Origin: Halarcobacter sp.
GTDB lineage: Bacteria > Campylobacterota > Campylobacteria > Campylobacterales > Arcobacteraceae
Direction: 5' to 3'
Assembly: GCF_963675975.1 (NCBI RefSeq)
Contig: NZ_OY780939.1
Location: forward strand, 2,976,001-3,040,000
DNA: 64,000 nucleotides
Shown here: positions 24,542-34,851 of the stretch, piece by piece
Position numbering within the stretch: position 1 is the first letter of the stretch
Layout: each line of letters begins with the position of its first letter
Notes under the pieces: generated by a model
Database searches by the model: none
What the model was told of the DNA's origin: nothing
Seen by the model: only the letters and a program-made list of their open reading frames with translations
Program-made: the position numbers and the translations under genes

Positions 24542-27118
24542 TCAAATACTTAGAGTAATAGAAAAACATGCACCTTTGAATTTTTGATTTTCATATTTAA
24601 ACTCTTTATTATAAACATCAATATCAAAGCCATGTCTTTTTCTAATTATTTTATCAGCCATAGAAAGTCCTAAGCCTGTACCAATTGATTGGTGCTTAGT
24701 TGTAAAATATGGTTCAAAAATTCTATTTATTATATTATCTTCTATTCCCCCTGCATTATCTTTTATCTCTAATTTGGCAAACTTTTCATCAATTTTTTTA
24801 ACAGAAATAAATAGAAATCTATTTTCTTCAGTATGAATTTTTTCTTTAATTGCATCTTTTGAATTATTAATAATATTAATTAAAGCTTGACACAACTCAT
24901 TAATATTTCCATAAATTTTTATTGACTCATCAATATCTAAAACAGTTTTAATATAATTGTTTTTTAAAGATGCTTCTACTAAAGAGAGTGTTTGCTCTAT
25001 TAGATCTTTAATAAATATCTCTTTAAAGATAGATTCCCCTTTTATAAAATCTCTAAAATTTTCAATAGTATCAGATAAATATTTAGCTTGCTTAATAATT
25101 ACATCATTAGCATGATCCAACTCTTCTTTGTCTAAAGTATCTAGCATAGATTGAAGCTTCATTCCTGAAGCACTAGTTGTTATTATAGATAAAGGTTGTC
25201 TCCATTGATGGGCAATATTTCCAATCATTTCACCCATTGAAACTAATTTTGATTGCTCTTCAATTATTTTTAAAGAAGTAATATCTTTTGCTAATATTAA
25301 AACTCTATTATTATCAGGTAAAACAGATAAACTCATATTTATATCTACTCTTTTATCATCTTTAATTAAAAAAGTAATTTCTATGTTTTCTAAATATTTT
25401 TTTTCATACAAAGATAAAAAAATCTCTTTAACTTTATCTTTTTCTTCAGAAGAAGCTAGTTGAATACAAGATTTTTTTTCTAATTCATTGTTTGAGTAGC
25501 CTGTCAACTTCATAAAAGCATTATTAAACTTTAAAAAATTAGACTCTAAATCAACAATGGCTATTCCATCTTGTGCATAATTAAATATTGTTTCAAACTC
25601 AATTTTTTGCATAATAATTTGTTTTTGTATTTGCTCTTTTTGTGTAACATCTACACCTATAGTTGCTAAATAGTCCATTGTACCATCTGGCTTATTTACA
25701 AGCATATTTGACCATTGAAAAATTTTTTCTTCTCCATCTTTTGATAGCCAACTATTTTTAAAAGATTTTATAAGTTCACCTTTTTTTGCTTTTTCTATAA
25801 TCTCTACAACTTTTCCTCTTTTATCTTCAGGTAAAAACCTCGACCAAAAATAAGGTTCACTGGCAATTTCATCACTTGAATACTTAGTAAATTCTTCTGT
25901 ATATTTATTAACCCTGAACATTACACCTTCTTTGTTTATAACAGCAGTAATAGCATTTGAATTATCTATAATTGTAGAAACGAAATCTCTTTGTTTTATT
26001 ATCTGATTTTCTAATTCTTTTTCATTAGTAATATTTCTAATTGTTAAATATAAATAATCCCTTTCAAAAAGGTTTATAGCAGTTGCATTTACTTTTACAT
26101 CAATTATAGTTCCATCTTTTAATTTATGTCTTGTTTCAAAAGTATCCCATCCATTTTCTAAAATGTGTTTTTCAATTTCTAAAAATGATTTTTCATTAGA
26201 AAAAAAATCCAAATCATCTATATGTAAAGTTAAAAACTTTTCTTTTTCATAGCCATATAGATTACAAGCTTTAGGATTTACATCTTCTATTTTTTTATTT
26301 TTCCTATCAACTAAGATTATTGCATCAAGAGAATAGTTATATAAAGAACTAAATTTTATATTTGCTTTTTTAACTTCTTTTATACTATTTTTATATTCTA
26401 ATAATAAACTTCCAACTTTTTTAATCATAGAATTAATTCCAGATTGCATTTGGCCTATTTCATCATTATCAGAAATGATTATTTGCGTATCTAAATTACC
26501 TTTTTCAGCCTCTTGCAATGTTTTTAAAGAGTTTTGGATTCTATTTGCAACTAGTTTTTGCGTAAACAATATAATTGAAAATGAAGTTAAAAAAGCAAGT
26601 AGAAGTGATCCCAAAATACTATAAGATATAATTTTTTGTTCAATTCTATCTAGTTTTTTTGTATCTATTGATAATACAATTCTGTAAAGAGAATTATTTG
26701 AAGTACTATTTTTAAGATTACCAATAGAGATTAATGTAGCTTTTTTATAAATAAATTTTTCTTCATTTTTTTTAAATAACCAAGTTTTATCAAAATCTGG
26801 AACTTCTTGAATTTTTCTACCAAGATAAGTTGTGTCACTTGATACTATTATTAGCTCATTACTTCCAACAATAAATCCTTTTTTATATTCTTGTCCAATT
26901 AATCTAGAGATATAATCCTTTCTAGAGATTGAACTAATAGGTATCTCCTCTTCTGCAATCATTTTATTTATAAGGTGTATTCTATCTTTAATATTAGCTT
27001 TAATTGTAGATGTATATATTTCTGAATATACATATCCCATAATACTAAAAGAGATAAATTCTATAATACCAACTATTGTGGCAATTTTTATGATAAAACC
27101 TATACTAAATTTTTTCAT
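24542..27118 (-). CDS. Membrane HAMP-PAS-PAS-PAS sensor histidine kinase
   Basis: 858-aa kinase. TM1 (about 8-30), periplasmic segment to about 160, TM2 (165-187), HAMP (190-240), three PAS domains (about 255-375, 385-490, 500-615), phosphoacceptor helix I-G-N-I-A-H-Q-W-R-Q-P-L (His about 635) and HATPase with D-N-A-G-G-I and G-T-G-L-G-L. The ATG overlaps the TGA of the upstream binding-protein gene by 4 bp (27115-27118), so kinase and periplasmic binding protein form one unit; the binding protein probably presents a ligand to the kinase. With the binding-protein gene frameshifted, this kinase may have lost its input. Confidence 0.87.
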   Translation of the reverse strand: MKKFSIGFIIKIATIVGIIEFISFSIMGYVYSEIYTSTIKANIKDRIHLINKMIAEEEIPISSISRKDYISRLIGQEYKKGFIVGSNELIIVSSDTTYLGRKIQEVPDFDKTWLFKKNEEKFIYKKATLISIGNLKNSTSNNSLYRIVLSIDTKKLDRIEQKIISYSILGSLLLAFLTSFSIILFTQKLVANRIQNSLKTLQEAEKGNLDTQIIISDNDEIGQMQSGINSMIKKVGSLLLEYKNSIKEVKKANIKFSSLYNYSLDAIILVDRKNKKIEDVNPKACNLYGYEKEKFLTLHIDDLDFFSNEKSFLEIEKHILENGWDTFETRHKLKDGTIIDVKVNATAINLFERDYLYLTIRNITNEKELENQIIKQRDFVSTIIDNSNAITAVINKEGVMFRVNKYTEEFTKYSSDEIASEPYFWSRFLPEDKRGKVVEIIEKAKKGELIKSFKNSWLSKDGEEKIFQWSNMLVNKPDGTMDYLATIGVDVTQKEQIQKQIIMQKIEFETIFNYAQDGIAIVDLESNFLKFNNAFMKLTGYSNNELEKKSCIQLASSEEKDKVKEIFLSLYEKKYLENIEITFLIKDDKRVDINMSLSVLPDNNRVLILAKDITSLKIIEEQSKLVSMGEMIGNIAHQWRQPLSIITTSASGMKLQSMLDTLDKEELDHANDVIIKQAKYLSDTIENFRDFIKGESIFKEIFIKDLIEQTLSLVEASLKNNYIKTVLDIDESIKIYGNINELCQALINIINNSKDAIKEKIHTEENRFLFISVKKIDEKFAKLEIKDNAGGIEDNIINRIFEPYFTTKHQSIGTGLGLSMADKIIRKRHGFDIDVYNKEFKYENQKFKGACFSITLSI

Positions 27119-28378
27119 GGTTCATAAACCGGTGTATCTTCAAAAGATTCTAATTTTGTAAAATCTTCTTTTTCATATCTAGAATTTTTAGGTGCAATAT
27201 GACCTAAAATTTCTATACTATCCTGAGGATTTTTTATATTTGGTTTCCAAGTTGCAGCATATGTACTTTGTTGTAAATGATGACTAATAGGATCCATAAA
27301 AGCAGCAGAATCTTGCATCCTTTCATCTGCACTAGCTTTATAGTTTTCTAACTCTTTTATAATCAAATGATTATTAGTTGAATTAACCTTTTTAATTGCA
27401 TTTAATAAAGCTTTTGTAGCAAGATATGAAGAATAAGTAACATGACCTGGATAATCTAATTTTGTTTTTTTATATCTTTTTCTATATTTTTCTACAAAAT
27501 CTTTTGTTCCTTTTGTATTTAGATTCCAAGACCAATTAACACCAAACAAAGGACGAATACTACCAGGAGCTAAATACAAATCTTCCCAATCTATTTCACC
27601 AACAACCCAATATTGTTCTTCAAAAGTTTTTGGTTCAATTTGTGCAAATAACTTCACTTGATTATTGCCACTAATATTAACAGCAACTACATCTGCATCG
27701 ATAGATTTAATCTCATTTACTATGATTTGTGGATCATTAAAAGAGGGATTTACATATATCTCTGATACTATTTTTCCTCCATATTCATAAATATAAGGTT
27801 TAGAAGCACTAGCACTACTTCTTCCCCCAATTATTGTCTTCTGATAATAATATTACTTTTTTTCTTTTTGATTTTTCTAATGCAAATTTAAGTAGTGTTT
27901 TATTGTAATTTGCTGCATTTGCATCAAATACAAATTTTGTTCTATGGGCATGTTCTACAGATTGTGAAGGAGCAGAAGAGTTAGTATTTATAAAAATAAC
28001 TCCATATTTTTGGCAAACATCTGACATACTTGTAGCAACTCCAGAATTCACGGCACCAAGCATAAAACTAATTTTATTAATAGTTATTAAGTCTTCTGCA
28101 ACTTTTGCTGCTTTTTCTGTATCTAAAGTAGGATTTTGTTGAACAAGAATAATACTCCTACCTAAAACTCCTCCTGAATTATTAAATTCATCTACAGCCA
28201 TTTGTGCTCCACGCCAATCTGCTTCAGAATGGATACTAAAACGCCCTGTTGAAGGAGAAACATGTGCAATAATAATTGGTTTAATCTCTTTTGCAAAAGA
28301 AGGAAATATAAAAGAATAATTTATAATAAGTAAGGATAAGACTAGATAAGTAAAATTATTTATATTTTTAATATTCAT
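27115..28378 (-). pseudogene. Periplasmic substrate-binding protein (Peripla_BP_6), frameshifted
   Basis: The 5' part (28378 to 27815) encodes a signal peptide and the first lobe of a Liv/urea-type binding protein (I-A-H-V-S-P-S-T-G, G-G-V-L-G-R-S) and stops after N-W-G-K-K. The 3' part (to 27115) continues the same fold in another frame. Removing one base from the run of five C at 27824-27828 (G5 on the coding strand) joins them: L-L-S-E-D-N-N-W then G-R-S-S-A-S, giving a full-length protein of about 420 aa. The GTG at 27657 is only an internal Val codon. So this is a +1 frameshift in a homopolymer: a true pseudogene, an on/off switch, or a sequencing error. It is coupled to the kinase at 24542. 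Confidence 0.8.
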
Positions 28379-28478
28379 TTTAAAATCTTTTATAAAGTAA
28401 ATTTATAATAATAGAATACCATAAAATAGTTGATTTATATTTGAATTAATTAGCTAAAAATTTGATTATTTAATTAAG

Positions 28479-28555
<77 letters not shown>

Positions 28556-28575
28556 AATAGAGCTTATTTATAAGG

Positions 28576-28652
28576 TGGTGGGTCATGAAGGACTCGAACC
28601 TTCGACCACTCGGTTATGAGCCGAGTGCTCTAACCAGCTGAGCTAATGACCC
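28576..28652 (-). tRNA. tRNA with anticodon CAT (Met elongator or Ile2)
   Basis: 77-nt cloverleaf with acceptor GGGTCAT/ATGACCC, encoded CCA, and anticodon arm CTCGG-CTCATAA-CCGAG giving CAT. The acceptor has a normal first base pair, so it is not the initiator. The sequence alone does not let me separate elongator Met from the lysidine-modified Ile2. Confidence 0.9.
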
Positions 28653-28674
28653 AACTGTATAAACAAACTCAAAA

Positions 28675-28765
28675 TGGCGGACAAGGAGGGATTCGAACCC
28701 TCGGTACCGTTGCCAGTACGCATCCTTAGCAGGGATGTGGTTTCAGCCAACTCACCCACTTGTCC
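28675..28765 (-). tRNA. tRNA-Ser (anticodon GCT)
   Basis: 91-nt type II tRNA with a long variable arm. Acceptor GGACAAG/CTTGTCC, encoded CCA, anticodon arm CATCC-CTGCTAA-GGATG giving GCT. It is first in a three-tRNA transcript (Ser, CAT, Gly). A TAAAAT on the minus strand (28787-28782) may be the -10. Confidence 0.95.
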
Positions 28766-28912
28766 TCGTTTTAGGGTTGTAATTTTACTTCCTTTGTACT
28801 TAAATACATCTTAATTTTATAGTTTTTTTTGCGAATAATTATATTCATTATAGAAATTTCATTATTTAGTTTAAGTTTGTGGGTAGTATAATTTTCTAAA
28901 GAGGGAAATATT

Positions 28913-30391
28913 ATGGACAATAAATTCAAAAAAATAGTTCCATTTTTAATAATTCTTTTAACAATATTTTTTATATTTGGTTCATATATCTTATATAAAA
29001 ATGAGATTGTTAATATAAAAGAATACTCATATAATCGCATAAATCATAGTTTATATCATTTTAAAGAATACTTTTCAATATCAGAATCTTTTTTATTTGC
29101 AATGAAATATACCATAGAAGATAAACTAAATAATCACTGTCCATGCAATCATCCAAAATACAAACAAATAGATACAAATTCAGATATTTTTTCTTTGAAA
29201 GATAATGATTCAATTTTAGTGGGAATTAACAATTATGATTCAACAGAACTATTTAAAAATGAAATAAATAGCTCACTTTATTTAAAACCTATTTTTTTAG
29301 CAGCAAAAAAAGTATTACCAGATTTAAAAAAAATTTATTACAAGTCAAAAAATAAATTTATTTTTGTATCACCTGGTATGAATATAAATAACAATAAAGA
29401 ATTAACCTTTAGATACACTTGCCCTTCATGGATAGATTCTATAAATAAAATTGATTCCTATAAACAGTTTATAATTACTAAAGCATATATTAACAATGTT
29501 TCAAAAGAAAAATTAATTACACTTTCTCTTCCTATTTATAAAAATAAAGATTTTTTAGGAATAGTATCTATTGACATAAAATTAGACACTTTAGTCTCTT
29601 ATATAAATAAAATCCCTTTAAAAGGAAATATTTATATTATCGATGAAAATAACAATTCTGTTGCATCAAAATTTAATGAAGAATTAAATAAAAAAAATCA
29701 GTTTAACAAATCCTTTTTAATAAAAAAAGAGATTGTTGAAAATCAGTTATATATTGCTTATCCACTTAATGAAAAGAAAATAAGAGAAGAAGCATTTTAT
29801 AAAAGTTTAGGGAAGATTTTTATTTTATTTTTAATTTTTATTATTAGCATTATATTACTGTATTTAAAAAATCTTTTAATAAAAGTTCAAAACCTTGCTA
29901 ATACAGACTCTTTGACTAATATACTTAATAGAAGGGCTATGAAAGAAGCTATTGAGAATCAAATAAAAATTAGTAGAAGATATAATCAACCTTTATCTTT
30001 TTTACTAATTGATATAGACTACTTTAAAAAAGTAAATGATAATTATGGTCATCAAATAGGAGATTTAGTATTAGTTGAAATTTCAAAACTTTTTAAGCAA
30101 CTCATTAGAGCTTGTGATATTGCAGGAAGATATGGAGGTGAAGAGTTTTTGATTACTTTAGCAAATACAGATATAAATGAAGCTTTTATTATGGCTGAAA
30201 GATTGAGAAAATTAATTAATCAAATAAAAATAAAAAATACAGATATCAATTTAACTGTTAGTATTGGCTGCTATTTCTTAAAAGATGAAGATGATTATGA
30301 TTCTATATTAAAAAATGTTGATAAGCTTTTATATAAGGCTAAAAATGAAGGAAGAGATCAAACGGTGAAAGAAGATTTAGATGTTATCTAA
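28913..30391 (+). CDS. Cache-domain diguanylate cyclase
   Basis: 492-aa membrane protein. TM1 (about 10-32), a periplasmic Cache region (about 35-290) with a short Cys cluster (C-P-C-N near residue 77), TM2 (about 297-318) and a GGDEF domain (about 325-490). The active-site motif R-Y-G-G-E-E-F is intact and the I-site R-A-C-D is present, so it should synthesise c-di-GMP with feedback inhibition. TATAAT at 28887-28892 is a likely -10. Its 3' end overlaps the convergent pyrF by 15 bp. Confidence 0.9.
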   Translation: MDNKFKKIVPFLIILLTIFFIFGSYILYKNEIVNIKEYSYNRINHSLYHFKEYFSISESFLFAMKYTIEDKLNNHCPCNHPKYKQIDTNSDIFSLKDNDSILVGINNYDSTELFKNEINSSLYLKPIFLAAKKVLPDLKKIYYKSKNKFIFVSPGMNINNNKELTFRYTCPSWIDSINKIDSYKQFIITKAYINNVSKEKLITLSLPIYKNKDFLGIVSIDIKLDTLVSYINKIPLKGNIYIIDENNNSVASKFNEELNKKNQFNKSFLIKKEIVENQLYIAYPLNEKKIREEAFYKSLGKIFILFLIFIISIILLYLKNLLIKVQNLANTDSLTNILNRRAMKEAIENQIKISRRYNQPLSFLLIDIDYFKKVNDNYGHQIGDLVLVEISKLFKQLIRACDIAGRYGGEEFLITLANTDINEAFIMAERLRKLINQIKIKNTDINLTVSIGCYFLKDEDDYDSILKNVDKLLYKAKNEGRDQTVKEDLDVI

Positions 30392-31063
30392 TATCTTCTC
30401 TACAACTTCTTTTGGATTTGAAGCTTTATAGATAGGTCTACCTACAACTATAAAGTCAACTTTGTTTTCTTTTGCAAATGGTATATCTGCAACTCTTTTT
30501 TGGTCACCTGAATCTTCACCAAAAGGTCTGATTCCTGGACATAAAGTTATAAATTCATCTGAAGTATTTGTTTTAATATCAAGACTCTCAAAAGCAGAAC
30601 AAACAACACCATCAATACCTGATTGGAAAGTATCAACTGCCATCTTAGTTGCTTTTGTTTTTATATCTTCATTATATACAGCTTTGAACTCATCATTATC
30701 AAATGATGTAAGAGCAGTAACAGCTAAAACTAAAGGTTTATTTGGAATATCTTTGATTCTATCCATAACTGTTTTCATGGCTCTACTACCTGCACTTGCA
30801 TGTACATTAAACATATCTACAAGTCCAAACCTTGAAATCTCTTCAGCAGCATCAGCCATAGTGTTTGGAATATCATAAAGTTTTAAATCTAAAAATATTT
30901 TGAAACTAGGATTAATAGCTTTTAAATCTTCTAAAAACTTTTTACCATCTCTAGTATAACTTCTAAGTCCAACTTTTAACCAAACATCGTAGTCTTTTAT
31001 TTGTTCAACTATTGCAAGATTCTCTTTTGCACTTGGTAAATCTAAAGATACACAAAGTTTCAC
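30377..31063 (-). CDS. pyrF: Orotidine 5'-phosphate decarboxylase
   Basis: 228-aa TIM-barrel enzyme, the last step of UMP synthesis. The catalytic [10 protein letters not shown] segment (Lys and Asp) is intact, as are the N-terminal S-L-D-L-P and the phosphate loop V-V-G-R-P-I-Y. It is the last gene of the operon starting at 36577, 2 bp after nusB. Confidence 0.95.
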   Translation of the reverse strand: MKLCVSLDLPSAKENLAIVEQIKDYDVWLKVGLRSYTRDGKKFLEDLKAINPSFKIFLDLKLYDIPNTMADAAEEISRFGLVDMFNVHASAGSRAMKTVMDRIKDIPNKPLVLAVTALTSFDNDEFKAVYNEDIKTKATKMAVDTFQSGIDGVVCSAFESLDIKTNTSDEFITLCPGIRPFGEDSGDQKRVADIPFAKENKVDFIVVGRPIYKASNPKEVVEKILDNI

Positions 31064-31065
31064 TA

Positions 31066-31464
31066 TTAAGCCTTTTTGCTAACTTTGTCTAAAAGACCGT
31101 TGATAAATTTTGGAGCACCATCAGAAGCTAGTTTTTTTGATAATTCAATTGCTTCGTTTATAACGATTGCTTTTTCAAGACCTTTTATCATAATCTCAAA
31201 TATAGCAAGTCTTAAAATTGATTTCTCAACACTTCCAATGTCTTTTATTCCACCTTGTGTTAAGTGGCTTACAAGCTCTTCATCAATAGCTTCAATATTT
31301 TCAATAACTCCATTGAAAAGGTCAAGAGCAAACTCTTTTTGTTTGTTTCTAATCTTTTTATCTTCTAAAATCTCATCAACAAACTTTACAATACCTTCAT
31401 TTCCTAAATCATAGGCATAAAGTAATCCAATTACAGACTCTCTTGCTTGTGTTCTAGTTGCCAA
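31066..31464 (-). CDS. nusB: Transcription antitermination factor NusB
   Basis: 132-aa all-helical NusB, which with S10 binds boxA RNA in rRNA leaders. The N-terminal [14 protein letters not shown] and C-terminal [12 protein letters not shown] and F-I-N-G-L-L-D-K-V segments are diagnostic. It lies 2 bp after ribH, the usual ribH-nusB pairing. Confidence 0.95.
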   Translation of the reverse strand: MATRTQARESVIGLLYAYDLGNEGIVKFVDEILEDKKIRNKQKEFALDLFNGVIENIEAIDEELVSHLTQGGIKDIGSVEKSILRLAIFEIMIKGLEKAIVINEAIELSKKLASDGAPKFINGLLDKVSKKA

Positions 31465-31466
31465 AT

Positions 31467-31937
31467 TTATTTCTCCATTTCGCTATATAAATCTAACATC
31501 TCAATAATAGTAACCATAGCTTCTGCACCTTTGTTTCCAACTTTGCTTCCAGCTCTTTCAATTGCTTGTTCGATAGTATCTGTTGTTAAAACACCATTTG
31601 ATACTGGTTTACCATATTTAAGAGTAACTGTTGCTATACCTTTTGTAGCTTCTGCTGAGATATAATCAAAGTGAGGTGTTGCACCTCTTATAACTGCTCC
31701 AACACAACATACTGCGTCGTATTTTCCAGTTGCAAGTGCTTTTTCTAAAGCAAAAGGGATTTCAAATGCACCAGGCACTAAAATAAGGTCTAAATTTTCT
31801 TCATTTCCCCCATGTCTAATAAATGCATCTTTTGCACCTTCTACTAATCTATCTGTAATAATATGATTAAATCTTCCATTGATAACAGCGATTTTTTCAT
31901 CACCTTTTAATCTTAATTTACCTTCTAAAATATTCAT
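31467..31937 (-). CDS. ribH: 6,7-dimethyl-8-ribityllumazine synthase
   Basis: 156-aa lumazine synthase of riboflavin biosynthesis. Diagnostic segments are [29 protein letters not shown] and the C-terminal [10 protein letters not shown]. The next flavin step, ribF, is elsewhere in the window (43546). Confidence 0.95.
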   Translation of the reverse strand: MNILEGKLRLKGDEKIAVINGRFNHIITDRLVEGAKDAFIRHGGNEENLDLILVPGAFEIPFALEKALATGKYDAVCCVGAVIRGATPHFDYISAEATKGIATVTLKYGKPVSNGVLTTDTIEQAIERAGSKVGNKGAEAMVTIIEMLDLYSEMEK

Positions 31938-31968
31938 TTAATTTTCTCCAAAAAATTATTATAAGGTA

Positions 31969-32769
31969 TTAATTATACCCTAATGCATCTTTAATAGCAA
32001 AAATGTCATTTACTGTCTCATATAGCTTATCTATTTGAAGCATATTTGGTCCATCGCTTAATGCAATTGAAGGATCAAAATGTGTTTCAAAGAAAAATCC
32101 ATCAACTCCAACAGCAGCTGCTGCTTTAGCCAAGCTTGGAACTATAGCACTGTTTCCACCTGTTGTTTCACCAGTACTTGGAACTTGTGCTGAGTGTGTT
32201 GCATCAAAAATAACTGGTGCATACTCTCTCATAGCTATTAGGTTTTTCATATCAACAACTAATGCTCCATATCCAAAAGTATTTCCCCTCTCACAAAGCC
32301 AAACACCTTTTTCTTTTGAAGCCTCATAACTCACCTCATCTACACCTCTAGTTTTTAAAACCTTTTCAACTGGATGTTTCATACTATTTGGCGCTAAAAA
32401 TTGCCCTTTTTTGATATTAACTTTACAGTCTGTTTTGGCTGCTGCAACTAAAAGGTCAGTTTGTCTACAAAGAAATGCTGGGATTTGTAAAATATCAACT
32501 ACCTCAGCAGCAGGAGCAGCTTGATATGATTCATGAATATCAGTAATAAGTCTATATCCAAATTGCTCTTTTACCTCTTGGAACATTTTTAGTCCCTCAT
32601 CAAGTCCTGGTCCTCTAAAAGAGCTTAGGCTTGTTCTATTTGCTTTATCAAAAGATGCTTTAAAATAAAAATCTACTCTTTTATCTTCACTTAAAGGTTT
32701 TAGCATCTCTGCAATTTTCATAACTGTGTCTCTATCTTCTAAAACACATGGTCCAGTTAATATAATCAT
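31969..32769 (-). CDS. kdsA: 3-deoxy-8-phosphooctulonate synthase (KDO-8-P synthase)
   Basis: 266-aa enzyme joining arabinose-5-phosphate and PEP for LPS inner core. Key segments are G-P-C-V-L-E-D, F-K-A-S-F-D-K-A-N-R-T-S, D-I-H-E, I-P-A-F-L-C-R-Q-T-D-L and K-K-G-Q-F. The Cys in I-P-A-F-L-C-R is common to KdsA proteins. Its start overlaps the K+ channel gene by 4 bp. Confidence 0.95.
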   Translation of the reverse strand: MIILTGPCVLEDRDTVMKIAEMLKPLSEDKRVDFYFKASFDKANRTSLSSFRGPGLDEGLKMFQEVKEQFGYRLITDIHESYQAAPAAEVVDILQIPAFLCRQTDLLVAAAKTDCKVNIKKGQFLAPNSMKHPVEKVLKTRGVDEVSYEASKEKGVWLCERGNTFGYGALVVDMKNLIAMREYAPVIFDATHSAQVPSTGETTGGNSAIVPSLAKAAAAVGVDGFFFETHFDPSIALSDGPNMLQIDKLYETVNDIFAIKDALGYN

Positions 32770-34457
32770 TGTTTATTCCTTAAAAAAATTGTTTTTCTCT
32801 CTTTACCTGTGTATACATAATAAAACTCATAAAAGTTCTGTGCTATATATTCTATATCATCTCTTGCACTTTCATCACAAGCAAAAAGTATTTCATCACC
32901 CATTTTTAGGGATACTTCTAAGCTAGGAAGTAATATGGCTTCCTCTTCTCTTTGAATTAAAAGTGGTATTATATTGTTTTTTTGTTCTCTATTGTATAAA
33001 GAGCGATTAAAAATCTCTAAAAACACCTCTTTATTCTCTTTTAAACTCTCAGTTATCATTGGCGCATGATTGTTATCTATTTTTAATTCATACAATAAAG
33101 GATTTTCATCTATTACTTGAAGTAAATTTTTTACAAGTTTAGAACCCCAAGTATCATCTTGTCCAAGTAAAAGTCTAATAAACTTATCAGAAAGTGGACT
33201 TATTAAAGCGTTTGTTGTTTTATTTATAAGTATTCTTGAAGGCATAAAAATATGGTCAACTTTTGCATTTTCAAATATTGAAAAATCATCCATCTCATTT
33301 TCTCTAGCTATTGTCATAATTTTTGGATTAAGTTTTTTTGCAGTAGCCAAAATAGATAGATTTGTTGTATCATCATTTGTTGCAGAGATTATTGCAACAG
33401 AATCTAAAATACCTACACTCAATAACATATCTTTATCGTCTGCATTTCCATAAGTTATTTTTAGAGAATCACTTGAATGAAACTTATCAACCTTTAATTT
33501 ATCCAACTCTACAAATTCTGCTTCAACACTACTAAGTTTTAGATTTTCATATATGTGTTGTCCCATTCTTCCATATCCACAAACTATATATTTACCTTTT
33601 GGAAAAGATGGAAGTCTTGCATTTAGATTGTCTATTTGATATACCCATTTTTCAAGTTTCAAAATATTTGGAGCATTTAAGGCCATTGCTATCTCATTTG
33701 AGATAATAGAAAAAGGATTAGCAATAATTTCTACATCTAAATCTTTTAAATTTTCAGTATGGTTTATAGTTGTTGATTTTACAGCAAGTCGTACATAAGG
33801 GTTTAAAAGTTTTGAAGTAAGTGCAATTCTAAGGTTTAAAGAATCATCATCAAATATTGAAACTAAACCTTTACAGTTATGCTTTTTTATTCCCGCTTCA
33901 ATAAGTGCATTTGGAGTATATGCATCAGCAACTAATACTGGAACAGTTGGAGTAAAATTTTCTAATATCAACTCATTTGCTCTAGCTTCACTTCTTTCAA
34001 TTACTACTGTTCTTATCTCTTGTTGTATTGCTCTGTTTATTATCTCATTTGTGATTTGATTGTAGCCAAGGATTATAATAAACTTTTGTTTTAAACCCTT
34101 TACTTGTCTTTTAAATCTAGACTTTTCCATCTCTCTTAAAAAAAGTTTATCTTGAAGAAGAGATACTAAAGAACCAATCCCATAAAACCACCCAAGGACA
34201 GTTAAATAAATAGAAAATGTAACCCAAAGTTTTTGCGGATAAGTAAAGGCATAAGGTGTTTCACCAAAACCAATAGTTGTAGCTGTATAAGTTACAAAAT
34301 AAAAAGCATCAAAAATACTCATATGATAAGGTTGCCCCTTATCATCTACTCCATCTATAATAAGTAAGCCAACAATAGCTATTGTGTAAGAGATAACAAT
34401 AACTAAAAATGGTCTTCTCATCCTTTGAAGGATGATAAATAATGAACTATTTTTCAC
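32766..34457 (-). CDS. Potassium channel protein with two RCK (TrkA-N) domains
   Basis: 563-aa protein. Two membrane helices (about 17-35 and 78-100) flank a pore loop with the selectivity filter T-T-I-G-F-G-E near residue 63. The cytoplasmic part has a first Rossmann fold (I-I-L-G-Y-N-Q-I-T, about 125-245) and a second (I-V-C-G-Y-G-R-M-G-Q, about 288-410), then a C-terminal regulatory region. This is the layout of MthK/YugO-like gated K+ channels. It overlaps kdsA by 4 bp and follows the small membrane protein gene by 7 bp, within the 36577-30377 operon. Confidence 0.88.
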   Translation of the reverse strand: MKNSSLFIILQRMRRPFLVIVISYTIAIVGLLIIDGVDDKGQPYHMSIFDAFYFVTYTATTIGFGETPYAFTYPQKLWVTFSIYLTVLGWFYGIGSLVSLLQDKLFLREMEKSRFKRQVKGLKQKFIIILGYNQITNEIINRAIQQEIRTVVIERSEARANELILENFTPTVPVLVADAYTPNALIEAGIKKHNCKGLVSIFDDDSLNLRIALTSKLLNPYVRLAVKSTTINHTENLKDLDVEIIANPFSIISNEIAMALNAPNILKLEKWVYQIDNLNARLPSFPKGKYIVCGYGRMGQHIYENLKLSSVEAEFVELDKLKVDKFHSSDSLKITYGNADDKDMLLSVGILDSVAIISATNDDTTNLSILATAKKLNPKIMTIARENEMDDFSIFENAKVDHIFMPSRILINKTTNALISPLSDKFIRLLLGQDDTWGSKLVKNLLQVIDENPLLYELKIDNNHAPMITESLKENKEVFLEIFNRSLYNREQKNNIIPLLIQREEEAILLPSLEVSLKMGDEILFACDESARDDIEYIAQNFYEFYYVYTGKERKTIFLRNKQ

Positions 34458-34464
34458 TATTTTC

Positions 34465-34851
34465 TTACCTTCTTGACTTTAAAGTGTCTCCAACATAAAG
34501 TGCAACAGAAACTATGTTTGCTAATAATGCTCCACCCGATAAAGAAACAATCAATCCAACAACCTCTTGATTGATACTATAAGCATAATATGCAACTGCC
34601 CAAATGATTGCAGAAGCAATAAGTTGAATATCAGCAACCAAAGATGTTGCTAAAAGAACAGAACCCATTTGTGTTTTATCACCAAGTTTTAGTGTTGTAG
34701 CAATTATATTTACAATAATTGCAGCTAAAAGCTCATATTTACTATGATGCTCTAAAGAGCTCATATCTCCATAAAAAAAACCAAAATTAAGTGTCATAGC
34801 TAAAATTATAAAAAATCCTGAAATTACCTTATCTAGATTCATGAAATTCAT
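34465..34851 (-). CDS. Small four-helix membrane protein (possibly DUF6394)
   Basis: 128-aa hydrophobic protein with four predicted helices. I recall a Campylobacterota family, DUF6394, next to glutamate-synthase-like genes, but cannot confirm it here. Its start overlaps the end of the upstream FMN protein gene by 23 bp (34829-34851), so the two products probably work together, for instance as membrane anchor or partner. Confidence 0.6.
   Translation of the reverse strand: MNFMNLDKVISGFFIILAMTLNFGFFYGDMSSLEHHSKYELLAAIIVNIIATTLKLGDKTQMGSVLLATSLVADIQLIASAIIWAVAYYAYSINQEVVGLIVSLSGGALLANIVSVALYVGDTLKSRR

Noticed and set aside
27115-27657. Separate 180-aa gene starting at 27657
   Set aside because: The start is an internal GTG (Val) codon; the frame continues the binding protein upstream across the frameshift.
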